Below, piece after piece: positions 53,895 to 63,076 of a stretch of 64,000 nt of DNA; position 1 is the first letter of the stretch, and each line of letters opens with the position of its first letter. The position numbers and the translations under genes are program-made. Under the pieces are notes generated by a model. The model saw only the letters and a program-made list of their open reading frames with translations, searched no databases and was not told where the DNA came from. The DNA comes from Salipiger bermudensis HTCC2601 (GTDB lineage Bacteria; Pseudomonadota; Alphaproteobacteria; Rhodobacterales; Rhodobacteraceae): positions 2,629,893 to 2,693,892 of the forward strand of contig NZ_DS022276.1 in assembly GCF_000153725.1 (NCBI RefSeq), read 5' to 3'.

Positions 53895-54907
53895 CAGCCG
53901 ACCGCCGCAATCTTGGCGTAGAGGTCGCCGTATTCGCCGCCGAAGCGCTCGTCCACCAGCGCGCTGACCGAGGCGCGGAAGGCCTCGAGATCGAGCCCGT
54001 CCTCGGCGCCGATCACGGTCATGCCGAGATCGCGCAGCTGCTGGGTCTCGGTCTCCTCGTTGTCGAGGATCGCCTTGGTGGCCTTCTCGCGGGTCTGCTG
54101 CGCGGCGTCGCGCACCGCGTCCTGCTCGGCGCCGGACATGCCCTGCCAGGTGTCTTCGTTCATCACGACGACCTCGGCGTTCGACATGTGGCCGGTCAGC
54201 ATGAGGTGCGACTGCACCTCGTAGAGCTTGACGTTGAGCACCACGTTGACCGGGTTCTCCTGCCCCTGCACGACGCCGGTGGCGAGCGCGGTCGGCACTT
54301 CCGACCAGTCGACCGGCACGGCGACGGCGCCCATGCCCTCGACCGCGGTGGTGTAGATCGGGAACGGCACGGCGCGGATCTTGGTGCCCGCGAGGTCCTC
54401 TGGCGACATCACCGCCTTGTTGCAGGTCAGGTTCCGGCGGCCGAAATAGTGCGCATAGATGACGCGCACATTGGCCGCGGCGATCAGCCCCTCGTTGAGC
54501 TCCTGCATCACTGGGCTGTCCACGTCGGTCACCTTCATCAGGTGGTCGACGTCGCGGTAGAGATAGGGCGTGTCGAGCGCCGCGAACGGCTGGTAGAGCG
54601 AGCCGAGCGCACCCGCCGTGTTGTGCGAGAAGGCGATGGTGCCGAGCGAGACCGCCTCGGCGAGCTCCTGCAGCTTGCCGAGCTGGCTGTTCGGGAAGAC
54701 CTGCACCGAGATATCGCCGCCCGAGCTCTGCCCGAGCGCCTCAGCGAACCAGTCGGCCTGCGCGCCGGCGACCGACGCGACCTCGTTGTTGTGGCCATAC
54801 CGCAGGCTTCTGGCGGCAAAGGCCGGGCGCGCGATGAACGGCGTCGCAAGCGCTCCGGCGCCGGTGAGCAGCAGGCTGCGACGGGACAGTCCTTTGGTGG
54901 TCTGCAT
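53894..54907 (-). CDS. dctP: TRAP transporter solute-binding protein (DctP-like), Tat-type signal
   Basis: A 337-residue periplasmic receptor. The N-terminus has a twin-arginine-like signal (LSRRSLLLTGAGALATP) with cleavage after PAFA near residue 31. The mature protein follows the DctP pattern, with the conserved arginine in GTKIRAVPFP binding the substrate carboxylate. First gene of the operon. The downstream RuBisCO-like protein and acid sugar kinase suggest a sugar-acid ligand such as apionate or a tetronate. Confidence 0.9.
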   Translation of the reverse strand: MQTTKGLSRRSLLLTGAGALATPFIARPAFAARSLRYGHNNEVASVAGAQADWFAEALGQSSGGDISVQVFPNSQLGKLQELAEAVSLGTIAFSHNTAGALGSLYQPFAALDTPYLYRDVDHLMKVTDVDSPVMQELNEGLIAAANVRVIYAHYFGRRNLTCNKAVMSPEDLAGTKIRAVPFPIYTTAVEGMGAVAVPVDWSEVPTALATGVVQGQENPVNVVLNVKLYEVQSHLMLTGHMSNAEVVVMNEDTWQGMSGAEQDAVRDAAQQTREKATKAILDNEETETQQLRDLGMTVIGAEDGLDLEAFRASVSALVDERFGGEYGDLYAKIAAVG

Positions 54908-54992
54908 CTGATCTCCTCCCTGAAGGTTTGATGCTTTTTGATGTGTATCTCGCGATGTGTCCGCAAGTTTTACATCGAATGAGTAGCTATTG

Positions 54993-55006
54993 ACGAAAGC
55001 TATCGT
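54993..55006. promoter_or_regulatory. Candidate LacI-type operator
   Basis: ACGAAAGCTATCGT is a 14-base palindrome with one mismatched pair, centred on AGCT, in the 152-base space between the divergent dctP and LacI-type genes. Size and location fit a LacI-family operator, though LacI sites more often have a CG centre. A further AGCTAT copy lies at 54985-54990. Confidence 0.4.
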
Positions 55007-55059
55007 TTTGCACCAGCATCAGTCAAAGCAAATAAGATGATGGGTTTTGAGGTGTATTG

Positions 55060-56091
55060 ATGGGCTCAGGCGGCGAATATCCCGCGAGCGAGCGGCCGCA
55101 GCAGGCCGACGTGGCGGCGCGGGCGGGCGTGTCATTGGCCACCGTTGACCGGGTGCTGAACCGCCGCAAGGGGGTGAAGGAGCGCACCCGGCAGCGGGTG
55201 CTCGAGGCGGCGCGTGAGCTTGGCTTCCTGAGCGAGACCGAGGAGGCGCGGCTCGGCAACGCGCGTCCGCTCAATATCGTCGTGTTGCTGCCGGCGGGCT
55301 CGAACCCCTATCTCCGGCTGCTGGGAGAGCGTCTGCGCGCGCGGCTCGAGCGCACCGGGGCGGATGGGCCGGCGCTGCGCTGCTTCTTCATCGAGAGCTT
55401 CAGTGCGCAGGCGCTGGCCGAGGCGCTGCGCCGGAATGCCGGCTGGGCCGACGGCATCGCCTTTTTCGCCATAGAGCATCCGGTGGTGCGCGAGGCCGCG
55501 GCGGAGGTGGCTGCCACGGGCACGCGGCTCGTGTCGATCGTCTCGGATCTCGGCTCGGTCCCGGGCATACCGCATGTCGGGCTTGACAATCGCGCGGTGG
55601 GGCGCACGGCGGGCCTGCTGATCGGTCGGCTCTCGGGCGGCAGGGCAGGGGCCGTCGCGCTGGTGGCGGGCTCGCGGCACTACCGCGCCCATTCCGAGCG
55701 CGAGGCGGGCTTTCTCAGCATCCAGGAAGAGCTGTTTCCCCAGATGCGCGTCCACGGCATGCGTGAGGGGCACGACGATGCCGCCGAGAACTACCGGCAC
55801 ACGCTCGCCCTGCTCGATCAGGTGCCCGATCTGGTCGGGATCTACAACGTCGGGGGCTCCTCCGGCGGCATCACCCGGGCGCTGCGAGAGCAGGGCCGGC
55901 AGGAGGTGATCTTCATCGGCCATGGGCTGACGCAGGACACGAGGAAGGCGGTGCTCGAAGGCACGATGGACGCGATCTTCGATCAGGATCCGGACACGTT
56001 GCTCGACCGGGCGGTGGCGTGCCTGAATGACCCCGCCACCACCGCCCGGCCTCTGAAGCTCGACATCTATTTCAGCGAAAACCTGCCCTGA
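55060..56091 (+). CDS. LacI family transcriptional regulator
   Basis: A 343-residue regulator. The N-terminal LacI-type HTH and hinge (ADVAARAGVSLATVDRVLNR, then KGVKERTRQRVLEAA) are followed by a periplasmic-binding-like effector domain of the type that senses sugars (LLPAGSNPYLRLLG). The ATG at 55060 has TGAGGTGT upstream; a TTG one codon earlier is possible. Divergent from the TRAP/RuBisCO-like operon, which it probably represses until the imported acid sugar or a product binds. Confidence 0.9.
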   Translation: MGSGGEYPASERPQQADVAARAGVSLATVDRVLNRRKGVKERTRQRVLEAARELGFLSETEEARLGNARPLNIVVLLPAGSNPYLRLLGERLRARLERTGADGPALRCFFIESFSAQALAEALRRNAGWADGIAFFAIEHPVVREAAAEVAATGTRLVSIVSDLGSVPGIPHVGLDNRAVGRTAGLLIGRLSGGRAGAVALVAGSRHYRAHSEREAGFLSIQEELFPQMRVHGMREGHDDAAENYRHTLALLDQVPDLVGIYNVGGSSGGITRALREQGRQEVIFIGHGLTQDTRKAVLEGTMDAIFDQDPDTLLDRAVACLNDPATTARPLKLDIYFSENLP

Positions 56092-56672
56092 GCCTTCCTT
56101 GGGCGCTCACCTTGGGCGCTCAAATCCCGGATCGCCCTGCTTGTCTGGGCACATGACGCGGCACTCTGCCGCGGTGCCGCCAGAGCGCCGACCGTCTCTG
56201 CCTTCAGAGCCGGGCGCGCCCCTCGAGCATCTGGCGCGGGGGCAAGCTGCGTGGTCGGGTCGTAGGCCATCACCCGACTTCGGGTCTGTTTCCGGGGCTT
56301 TCCGCAACGCGTGTGCATGGGCCAATCACGAAATCTTCTCTTGGTGAAATGCCATTCTTTATGTAGAACGGATTCGCGCAGGGGTTGCCACTTGATCGGA
56401 AACGACATCCGAAATCGAGATCGGCGCGCCTGCCAGGGAGGACAATCTAACACAAACAGCCATTTGCACTTTGCGCGTGGTTGCGCCCGCAAGCCAAGCT
56501 TTGCGGGACAGACGACGCACACGCGACATCGCGCGAGGCCTTGGCCCTGCGCATGACGTCAAAGCCTGTTCGAAGGTTTGACCCGACGCGCAATTGCGCG
56601 GCAGCGGGCCGGGGAGACTGATCCCCGCCCAATCGCCCCGTCAGGAAAGCGGGGCCGGAGAGGAGGATCACG
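56092..56672. other. Long intergenic region before the LIV-type operon
   Basis: These 581 bases hold no gene I can support; several short open frames lack ribosome sites and family motifs. Visible structure: a 13-base tandem repeat at 56097-56122, a TTCT-N6-AGAA dyad at 56355-56368, a perfect palindrome CGCGCAATTGCGCG at 56587-56600, and two leader hairpins, GGGGA/TCCCC (56611-56626) and GCCCCG/CGGGGC (56635-56655), the second ending 17 bases before the receptor start. The operon promoter must lie here. A small RNA cannot be excluded. Confidence 0.45.
56097..56122 (+). repeat. Perfect 13-base tandem duplication
   Basis: CCTTGGGCGCTCA occurs twice with no spacer, just after the LacI-type regulator stop codon. 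It looks like a recent slippage duplication. No function is suggested. Confidence 0.8.
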
Positions 56673-57800
56673 ATGACCAGACATTTCACCCTTGCAGGCG
56701 CGATTGTTTCGCTTGCCTGTCTTGCGATGCCCGCCGTGGCCGAGGAGCACACCATTGGCGCGATTTTCCCGCTCTCGGGAACGAACGCCGTCTACGGCGA
56801 TGTTTTCATGTCGGGGGCTGACCTTGCCGTCGAGCACATCAACGCCGACGGGGTGCTCTCGGGGCCGCTGTCGATTGCCTATGAGGACAGCCAGGCCCTG
56901 CCGCAGCCTGCGGTCGTCGCGATGACGAAGCTGGTGAACGTGACCGGCGTGCCCTACACGCTTTCCGCTTTCACCGGCGTCTCGAAGGCGATCTCGACGC
57001 TGGCCACCCGCAACTCGGTCGTCGGGGTGAACGGTGGCGGCGTGGGGCCGGACCTCGCCGAGCTCGGCGATTACTTCTGGAACGTCATTCCCCTCGCCAA
57101 TCTCGAGATGCGCGCGGTGGTGCCGTTCCTTGTCGAGGAGCGTGGCCTGAAGAGCTTTGCGCTGGTCTATGTCGACGATCCGCTGGGCGACGCCATGCAC
57201 GAGGAACTCGAAACGATTCTGCCGGAAGTGGGCGGCGAGCTCGTCGACAGCTTCTCGGTGCCGACCACGGCGCAACAGTTCTCCGGGGTTGCGGCGCAGG
57301 TGCGCGCCTCCGGGGCCGACGTGGTCTATGTCGCGAGCTACGGCAACCAACAGCTCCAGATCGTCAAGCAGCTGCGCGACAACGGGGTCGATGCCCAGCT
57401 CGTGGCCTATTCAGGCTACGCCGTGCCCGACGCACTGGCGCTGCCGGAATCCGAGGGCATGATCATCACCGGGCAGGGCGTCGATTTCGACAGCGAAGAC
57501 GCGGTGACGAAGCGGTTCGTGGAGGACTACACCGCCAAGTTTGATCGCGCGCCCACCGCTTACAATGTCAACTATTACAACGCCGTTCTTGTCTACGGCG
57601 CGCTTGCGGCCGCAATCGAGGCTGAAGGCGGAGAGGTGACCGGCGAGGCCCTGCTCGAGGCGCGGCGCGCCACCGAGAGCTTCGATCTGGTCGGCGGCAC
57701 CGTCTCCTTCCAGGACAACGGCACGCTGCTCTTCCCGATCCAGGTGAAAGAGATCCGTGACGGCGCCGCCCATGCCCTGACCTCCGTGACCTTCGACTGA
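56673..57800 (+). CDS. livK: LIV-type ABC transporter solute-binding protein
   Basis: A 375-residue periplasmic receptor of the branched-chain amino acid/HAAT class (SBP family with periplasmic-binding fold I). A Sec signal peptide ends at PAVAE (about residue 24); the mature start TIGAIFPLSGTNAVYGD is typical. GGAGAGGAGG precedes the ATG. The ligand may be an amino acid, aromatic acid or short organic acid; the operon ends with acyl-CoA synthetase and MaoC genes, favouring a carboxylic acid to be activated with CoA. Confidence 0.9.
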   Translation: MTRHFTLAGAIVSLACLAMPAVAEEHTIGAIFPLSGTNAVYGDVFMSGADLAVEHINADGVLSGPLSIAYEDSQALPQPAVVAMTKLVNVTGVPYTLSAFTGVSKAISTLATRNSVVGVNGGGVGPDLAELGDYFWNVIPLANLEMRAVVPFLVEERGLKSFALVYVDDPLGDAMHEELETILPEVGGELVDSFSVPTTAQQFSGVAAQVRASGADVVYVASYGNQQLQIVKQLRDNGVDAQLVAYSGYAVPDALALPESEGMIITGQGVDFDSEDAVTKRFVEDYTAKFDRAPTAYNVNYYNAVLVYGALAAAIEAEGGEVTGEALLEARRATESFDLVGGTVSFQDNGTLLFPIQVKEIRDGAAHALTSVTFD

Positions 57801-57810
57801 GGTAGGCGAC

Positions 57811-58680
57811 ATGCTGGCGATCCAACTGGCCATCACCGGGCTGCAGACGGGCGCGCTCTATGCGCTCACCGCGGTGGGGTTCTCGCTGATCTTCGGATCG
57901 ACGCGGATCTTCCACTTCGCGCATGGCGCCACCTTCGTCATCGCGGCCTATTTCTTCTATGGCGTGTTCGGAGCGGGGCTCGGCCTGCTCCCGAGCATCG
58001 CCGCCGCGGGACTGGGCGCGGTCGCCTTCGGGGTGCTGCTCGACCGTCTGGTCTACGCGCCGATCCAGCGCCACGAGGGGTCATTCTTCACCGTGTTCGT
58101 CGCCTCCTTCGGGGTCGGCATCGTGGTGCAGAACCTGATCGGCATGGTGTTCGGGCGCGGCTTCGTGACGGTGAACACGCCGCTTTCACGTTCAGTCGAG
58201 ATGATCCCGGGGGTTTATGTTTCGCCGCTGGCCTGGATCGCCATCCTGTGCACGGCGATTTTCCTTGGTGCGCTGCAGTTCTTCCTGCGGCGCACCCATA
58301 CCGGCATGGCGCTGCGGGCGCTGGCCGACAACCCCGAGCTGGTGCGCACCTTCGGGCTGAACCCGCGGATGATCGCGGCGACCGCCTTTGCCGTGGGGTC
58401 GGTTCTGGTGGTGCCGGCGGCGATCATCACCTCGGCGACCACCGGGCTCAACCCGGCGATCGGCCACCACGTGATGCTGATCTCGCTCGCGGCGACCATC
58501 GTCGGCGGCATCGGGTCGGTGTCGGGCACCATGCTGGCGGGTCTGCTGCTGGGCCTCGCCGAGAGCCTCGCGCTGCTGGTGGTCGACAGCCAGTGGACCG
58601 AAGCGGTGACCTTCGCGATCCTCTTCGCCTTCATCATCATCCGACCCGCGGGCCTGCTTGGCCGGGCGACGGCGCACTGA
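57811..58680 (+). CDS. livH: LIV-type ABC transporter permease (LivH)
   Basis: A 289-residue membrane protein with about eight spans. The opening LAITGLQTGALYALTAVGFS with IFGSTRIFHFAHG is the LivH hallmark, and GIGSVSGTMLAGLLLGLAES is the conserved ATPase-facing segment. Ten bases after the receptor gene. Confidence 0.93.
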   Translation: MLAIQLAITGLQTGALYALTAVGFSLIFGSTRIFHFAHGATFVIAAYFFYGVFGAGLGLLPSIAAAGLGAVAFGVLLDRLVYAPIQRHEGSFFTVFVASFGVGIVVQNLIGMVFGRGFVTVNTPLSRSVEMIPGVYVSPLAWIAILCTAIFLGALQFFLRRTHTGMALRALADNPELVRTFGLNPRMIAATAFAVGSVLVVPAAIITSATTGLNPAIGHHVMLISLAATIVGGIGSVSGTMLAGLLLGLAESLALLVVDSQWTEAVTFAILFAFIIIRPAGLLGRATAH

Positions 58681-58691
58681 GGAGGAGCCAG

Positions 58692-59567
58692 ATGGAAGCC
58701 TATATCTTCAACCTCGTGAACCTGATCGCGATCTACGCGATCCTCGCGGTCACGCTCAACTTCATCATGGGCTATGCCGGGATCTACTCGCTGGCACATG
58801 CGGTTTTCTTCGGGCTGGGGGCCTACACCTCGGCGTGGGTGGCGCAGAACGTGCATCCGTCGATCCTGCTTACCATCCCGGCGGCGATGATGGCCGCGGC
58901 GGCGCTGTCGCTTTTGCTGGCGCTGCCGGCGCTGAGGGTGCGCGGCGAGTATTTCGTCGCCGCCTCGCTGGGGCTGCAGGTGCTTGCCGTGACGATCTTC
59001 TCGGAATGGAAGAGCTTCACGGGCGGCATCGGCGGCGTGCTGGCGATCCCGCCGGCGAACGTGTTCGGCATCGAGGTGTTCAAGCCGGCGCATTTCGCCA
59101 TCCTGTCGGTGGTCGCGCTGGTCATCGTCATGGCACTGATCAACGCGCTGGTTCACTCGAGCTTCGGGCGCAACCTCCGCGCCATTCATGACAGCGAAAG
59201 CGCCGCCGCCTCGTTCGGGAAGAACGTGCCGATGATCAAGACCATCTCGGTGGTGATCTCGGCGGCGCTCGCCGCGGTCGCCGGAGCGCTCTACGCCAGC
59301 TATCTGAGCTTCATAAATGTCGAAAGCTTCACGCTCGACGCCTCGGTCCTGGTGATGGCGATGGTCATCATTGGCGGCACCGGAACCGTGGCCGGGCCTA
59401 TCGTGGGCGCGGCGCTGCTGATGCTGCTGCCCTCGCTGATCTCGTGGTTCGACTTCCTGCCGCAGACCGAGATCGGTGCGCTGCAGCAGATCATCTACGG
59501 ACTCGGCATGACCTTGCTGATGATCTTCCGCCCCGGCGGCATCGTGGGACGGAGGGCCAAGGCATGA
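58692..59567 (+). CDS. livM: LIV-type ABC transporter permease (LivM)
   Basis: A 291-residue membrane protein, the LivH partner. LNFIMGYAGIYSLAHAVFFG and GGTGTVAGPIVGAALL are characteristic. The ATG at 58692 follows GAGGAG. Its stop overlaps the start of the first ATPase gene by four bases. Confidence 0.92.
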   Translation: MEAYIFNLVNLIAIYAILAVTLNFIMGYAGIYSLAHAVFFGLGAYTSAWVAQNVHPSILLTIPAAMMAAAALSLLLALPALRVRGEYFVAASLGLQVLAVTIFSEWKSFTGGIGGVLAIPPANVFGIEVFKPAHFAILSVVALVIVMALINALVHSSFGRNLRAIHDSESAAASFGKNVPMIKTISVVISAALAAVAGALYASYLSFINVESFTLDASVLVMAMVIIGGTGTVAGPIVGAALLMLLPSLISWFDFLPQTEIGALQQIIYGLGMTLLMIFRPGGIVGRRAKA

Positions 59568-60328
59568 ACATGACCGCGTCCGCCAACGATGCGCCGCTGA
59601 TGCAGATCCGCAACCTCGACAAGAGCTTTGGCGGCGTGAAGGCCGTGGATGATGTCTCGATGGATCTGCGCGCCGGGATCGTCACCACGCTGGTCGGGCC
59701 CAACGGCGCCGGCAAGACCACCTTCTTCAACCTCATCACAGGAAACCTGACCCGCGACGGCGGGCAGGTGACGTGGCTCGGCCGCGACACCGCGGGCATG
59801 AAGCCCTACCGCATCGCGCGGGCGGGCGTGGGGCGCACCTACCAGGACCTGCGATTGTTCGACGGCATGACGGTCTGGGAGAACGTCCTCAACGCCACCG
59901 AGCATGGCGCCTTTCCGGTGCCGATCTCTCGCGCCCATCGCATCGCGCGACGCGAGCGGATCGAGCGCGTGCTTGAGCGCACTTGCCTTGCCGATAAGCG
60001 CAACACGCGGGCCATTGATCTGGCCTATGCCGAGCGCAAGTTCCTGTCGATGGCGCGGATCATGGCGACCGAGGCGAAGCTCTGGCTGCTTGACGAGCCG
60101 GCCTCGGGGCTCGACCCGAACTCCTACGAGCGCTTCCTGGCCATCCTGCGTGAGGACGTGGCCGAAGGCGTCACCGTCTGCATCATCGAACACAACCTCG
60201 ACATCGTCATCGGGATCTCGGACCGGATCGCCTTTCTCGACCGCGGGCGTCTGCTTGCGGATGGGGATCCGCACACCGTGATGAATGATCCCGAGCTGGC
60301 AAAGATCTATTTCGGAGACCGGGAATGA
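59564..60328 (+). CDS. livG: LIV-type ABC transporter ATP-binding protein (LivG)
   Basis: A 254-residue ATPase. Walker A is GPNGAGKTT and Walker B LWLLDEP; the signature motif is degenerate (DLAYAERKFLSMAR in place of LSGGxQ), with a normal HNLD switch region (IIEHNLDIV). The LSGGQ loss is unusual for LivG, whose signature is normally LxYGxQR, so this subunit may form the weaker of two ATP sites. Overlaps both livM and livF. Confidence 0.9.
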   Translation: MNMTASANDAPLMQIRNLDKSFGGVKAVDDVSMDLRAGIVTTLVGPNGAGKTTFFNLITGNLTRDGGQVTWLGRDTAGMKPYRIARAGVGRTYQDLRLFDGMTVWENVLNATEHGAFPVPISRAHRIARRERIERVLERTCLADKRNTRAIDLAYAERKFLSMARIMATEAKLWLLDEPASGLDPNSYERFLAILREDVAEGVTVCIIEHNLDIVIGISDRIAFLDRGRLLADGDPHTVMNDPELAKIYFGDRE

Positions 60329-61035
60329 GTGCCGTTCTTGAAACCCGTCAGGTCGCCGCCGGATATGGCGGCCGGCCCGTTATCACCGGCATCGACATTG
60401 CGCTGCAACCGGCCGAGGTTCTCTGCCTCATCGGCCACAACGGCGCTGGAAAGTCGACACTGCTCAAGACCATGTTCGGGCTGATGGCGCCCGAGGCAGG
60501 CGAGGTCCGGATCAATGGCGAGCCCGTCTCGGGGCGCTCCCCCCGCGAGATTGCAGAGATGGGCGTTGCCATGGTGCCCGAGGGGCGCGGGGTCTTCCCC
60601 TCGCTCACTGTGACCGAGATTTTTGCGCTGGGGATGCACGCAACCGGGGTGCCGAAGGCCGAGCGCGCGGAGCGCGTCGACTGGGTGCTGGGCATCCTGC
60701 CGGTGATCCGTGAATTCATGCATCGCCCAGCCTCGACCCTGTCCGGCGGGCAGCAGCAGATGGTCTCGATCGGACGGGCGCTGTTGTCGCGGCCGAAGAT
60801 CCTGCTGATGGACGAGCCCTCGATCGGGCTTGCGCCGAAGCTCTTCCAGGACCTGCTGGCGCCGATCCGGACGTTACAGCAGCGCGAGGGGCTGTCGATC
60901 CTGCTGGTCGAGCAGAACGTGCGTGAAGCGCTCAAGATCTCGGACCGCGCGGTGGTGATGAAATCCGGACAGATGATCTGGGAGGGCGGTCCGGATGAAC
61001 TCTCGGACAACGAAAAGCTGATGGAGCTCTACTGA
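60325..61035 (+). CDS. livF: LIV-type ABC transporter ATP-binding protein (LivF)
   Basis: A 236-residue ATPase with Walker A GHNGAGKST, canonical signature LSGGQQQM, Walker B ILLMDEPSIGLAP and LLVEQNV. The MVPEGRGVFPSLTV block is typical of LivF. Its stop codon shares one base with the acyl-CoA synthetase start. It likely supplies the catalytically competent site in the LivG-LivF dimer. Confidence 0.93.
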   Translation: MSAVLETRQVAAGYGGRPVITGIDIALQPAEVLCLIGHNGAGKSTLLKTMFGLMAPEAGEVRINGEPVSGRSPREIAEMGVAMVPEGRGVFPSLTVTEIFALGMHATGVPKAERAERVDWVLGILPVIREFMHRPASTLSGGQQQMVSIGRALLSRPKILLMDEPSIGLAPKLFQDLLAPIRTLQQREGLSILLVEQNVREALKISDRAVVMKSGQMIWEGGPDELSDNEKLMELY

Positions 61036-62621
61036 TGCAGGACGATCCGACCTTCGACGGGCTGATCGCCGAACGGCTGGCGCGCGCAGAGGTGCGTCCG
61101 GTGCTGGTGACCGGGGGCGGCCTCGAAATCTTGCCCGACGCCTTCGAGCGCATGGTGGGGCAGGCGGCCGCGTGGCTGCAGCGGCAGGGCATCGGGGCAG
61201 GGGATGTCGTCGCGATCTGGCTCTCGAACCGCCCGCAATGGCTTGCGCTGCTCTTTGGCGCGGCGCGGATTGGTGCCATCGTCGCCGCGGTCAACACACG
61301 CTACCGCAGCGCCGAGTTGCACCACATCCTCGCAAGCTCCGGTGCGCGGCTGCTGATCTTCGAAGGCGCTGACCGCCACGCGGATTTTCATGCCATGATC
61401 GCCGAGCTCGACCGCGAGACCCTGCCGGAACTCGCGGCGCTGGCCGCCATCGGCAGCGGAGAGCTTGCGCCGGTTCTGGGACTGGAGGTGGCGCATTGCG
61501 CCTTCGACGATCTCGAGCCGCTGCCGTCGCAGGGCGCGCGCGCCTCCGATCCCGTGCTGCTCTTCACCACGTCGGGAACGACCTCGAAGCCCAAGCTTGT
61601 GCTGCACACGCAGGCCAGTCTCGCCCGTCACGCGCGCAACTCGGCCCGCGCCTATGGCTTCGATGGCGAGGGCGCGGCCTATCTCGCGGCGATGCCGTTC
61701 TGCGGCGTCTTCGGCCTCAATCCGAGCTTCGCGGCACTCGCGGGCGGGGCGCCGATCCACCTGATGTCGGCCTTCAAAGTCGGTCCCGCCCTGGAGATCT
61801 GTCGGCGCGCCGGGATCACCCATTTCTGTGGCTCGGACGAGATGTTTCGCCAGATGTGGCAGGCGGATCGCGTGGCACTGAGCCGGGCGCGGCTCTGCGG
61901 CTACGCCTCGTTTACCCCGGGGCTTGGCGGTGCGTTGCAAGAAATGGCCGAGGCCGGGCTGCCGCTGGTCGGGGTCTATGGCGCCTCCGAGGTCAACGCG
62001 ATCTTCGCCATCCAGTCGACCACGGCGCCGATTGCACAGCGGCTTCAAGGGGGCGGATATGCGGCCGGCCCGGGGGCCGAGATCCGGGTGCGCGATCCCG
62101 AGACCGGTGCGCTTTGCGCCGATGGCGAGAGCGGGGTGCTCGAGATCCGGGCCGACACCAACTTCTCGGGCTACTACCGCAACCCCGAAGCCACCGCGCG
62201 GGCGATCGACGCCGAGGGGTTCTTTCGCTCTGGCGATGTCGGCCAACTGCGCGGCGACGGCAGCTTCGTCTACCTCGCACGCAACGGCGACTTCATCCGC
62301 CTGTCGGGCTTCCTGACCGATCCCGCCGAGATCGAGGAGGTGATCGAGGCCGCCGATGGCGTTGCCAAGGCGCAGGTGGTGGGGGTCGCCCATGAGGGCA
62401 GGACCCGGCCCGTGGCGTTCATCCTGCCGGAGGAGGGGGACGCCCCCGATCCCGAGGCGGTGCTGGCGCATGTCAACGCCCGGCTTGCCCATTACAAAGT
62501 GCCGCTGATGATCGTCCCGGTCGAGGCCTTCCCGACGACCGAGAGCGCAAACGGACTGAAGATCCAGAAGGCGCGGCTGCGCGATATGGCTGAAGCCCGC
62601 CTCGCAGGAGAGAGCGCATGA
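61035..62621 (+). CDS. AMP-dependent acyl-CoA synthetase/ligase
   Basis: A 528-residue adenylate-forming enzyme that activates a carboxylic acid with ATP and CoA. The P-loop-like LLFTTSGTTSKPKLVL, the VYGASEVNAIF adenine motif, FFRSGDVGQL and RNGDFIRLSGF hinge, and the C-terminal catalytic-lysine region NGLKIQKARLR are all present. Located directly after the transporter ATPase gene and overlapping the MaoC gene, so it probably activates the imported acid. Acid identity (aromatic or aliphatic) is not evident. Confidence 0.9.
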   Translation: MQDDPTFDGLIAERLARAEVRPVLVTGGGLEILPDAFERMVGQAAAWLQRQGIGAGDVVAIWLSNRPQWLALLFGAARIGAIVAAVNTRYRSAELHHILASSGARLLIFEGADRHADFHAMIAELDRETLPELAALAAIGSGELAPVLGLEVAHCAFDDLEPLPSQGARASDPVLLFTTSGTTSKPKLVLHTQASLARHARNSARAYGFDGEGAAYLAAMPFCGVFGLNPSFAALAGGAPIHLMSAFKVGPALEICRRAGITHFCGSDEMFRQMWQADRVALSRARLCGYASFTPGLGGALQEMAEAGLPLVGVYGASEVNAIFAIQSTTAPIAQRLQGGGYAAGPGAEIRVRDPETGALCADGESGVLEIRADTNFSGYYRNPEATARAIDAEGFFRSGDVGQLRGDGSFVYLARNGDFIRLSGFLTDPAEIEEVIEAADGVAKAQVVGVAHEGRTRPVAFILPEEGDAPDPEAVLAHVNARLAHYKVPLMIVPVEAFPTTESANGLKIQKARLRDMAEARLAGESA

Positions 62622-63076
62622 GCCACTCGATGTTCTACGGCGACTTCGAGCCCGGACAGGTTTTTGTCAGTCAGGGCCGGACGATGACGGAGACCGACCT
62701 TCAGATGTTCTCGATGCTCACCGGGGACTGGAACCCGGTGCACAATGACGCGGAATTCGCCAAGACGACGAAGTTTGGCCAGCGACTGATGCACGGGGCG
62801 TTCGGCATCGGTCTGGGGATCGGTCTGATGCATACGCTCGGGATTTTCGAGGACAGCGCGGTGGCCCTGCTCGACGTGGCGGAATGGAAGTTTCTCGAAC
62901 CTGTCTATATCGGCGACACCTTGCATCTTCGTCTCACGATCCTCGACAAGTCGCTCGGGACGTCGGGCAACACGGGGCGCATCGGACGCCGCTTCGAGCT
63001 GATCAATCAGCATGGGCGCCCGGCGCATTCCGGCCGCGCCGACGTTCTGGTGCGGGTCCACCGCCCGGTCGGGTAA
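62618..63076 (+). CDS. MaoC-like hydratase/dehydratase
   Basis: A 152-residue hot-dog-fold protein with the hydratase-2 motif: FSMLTGDWNPVHND, then FGQRLMHGAF, giving the catalytic Asp and His. It would hydrate an enoyl-CoA or act on a related CoA ester made by the synthetase whose stop it overlaps. Last gene of the LIV-type operon. Confidence 0.88.
   Translation: MSHSMFYGDFEPGQVFVSQGRTMTETDLQMFSMLTGDWNPVHNDAEFAKTTKFGQRLMHGAFGIGLGIGLMHTLGIFEDSAVALLDVAEWKFLEPVYIGDTLHLRLTILDKSLGTSGNTGRIGRRFELINQHGRPAHSGRADVLVRVHRPVG

Noticed and set aside
56099-56572. Short frames on both strands in the long gap before the LIV-type operon.
   Set aside because: None has a ribosome site, a family motif or protein-like composition, and they overlap each other on both strands.
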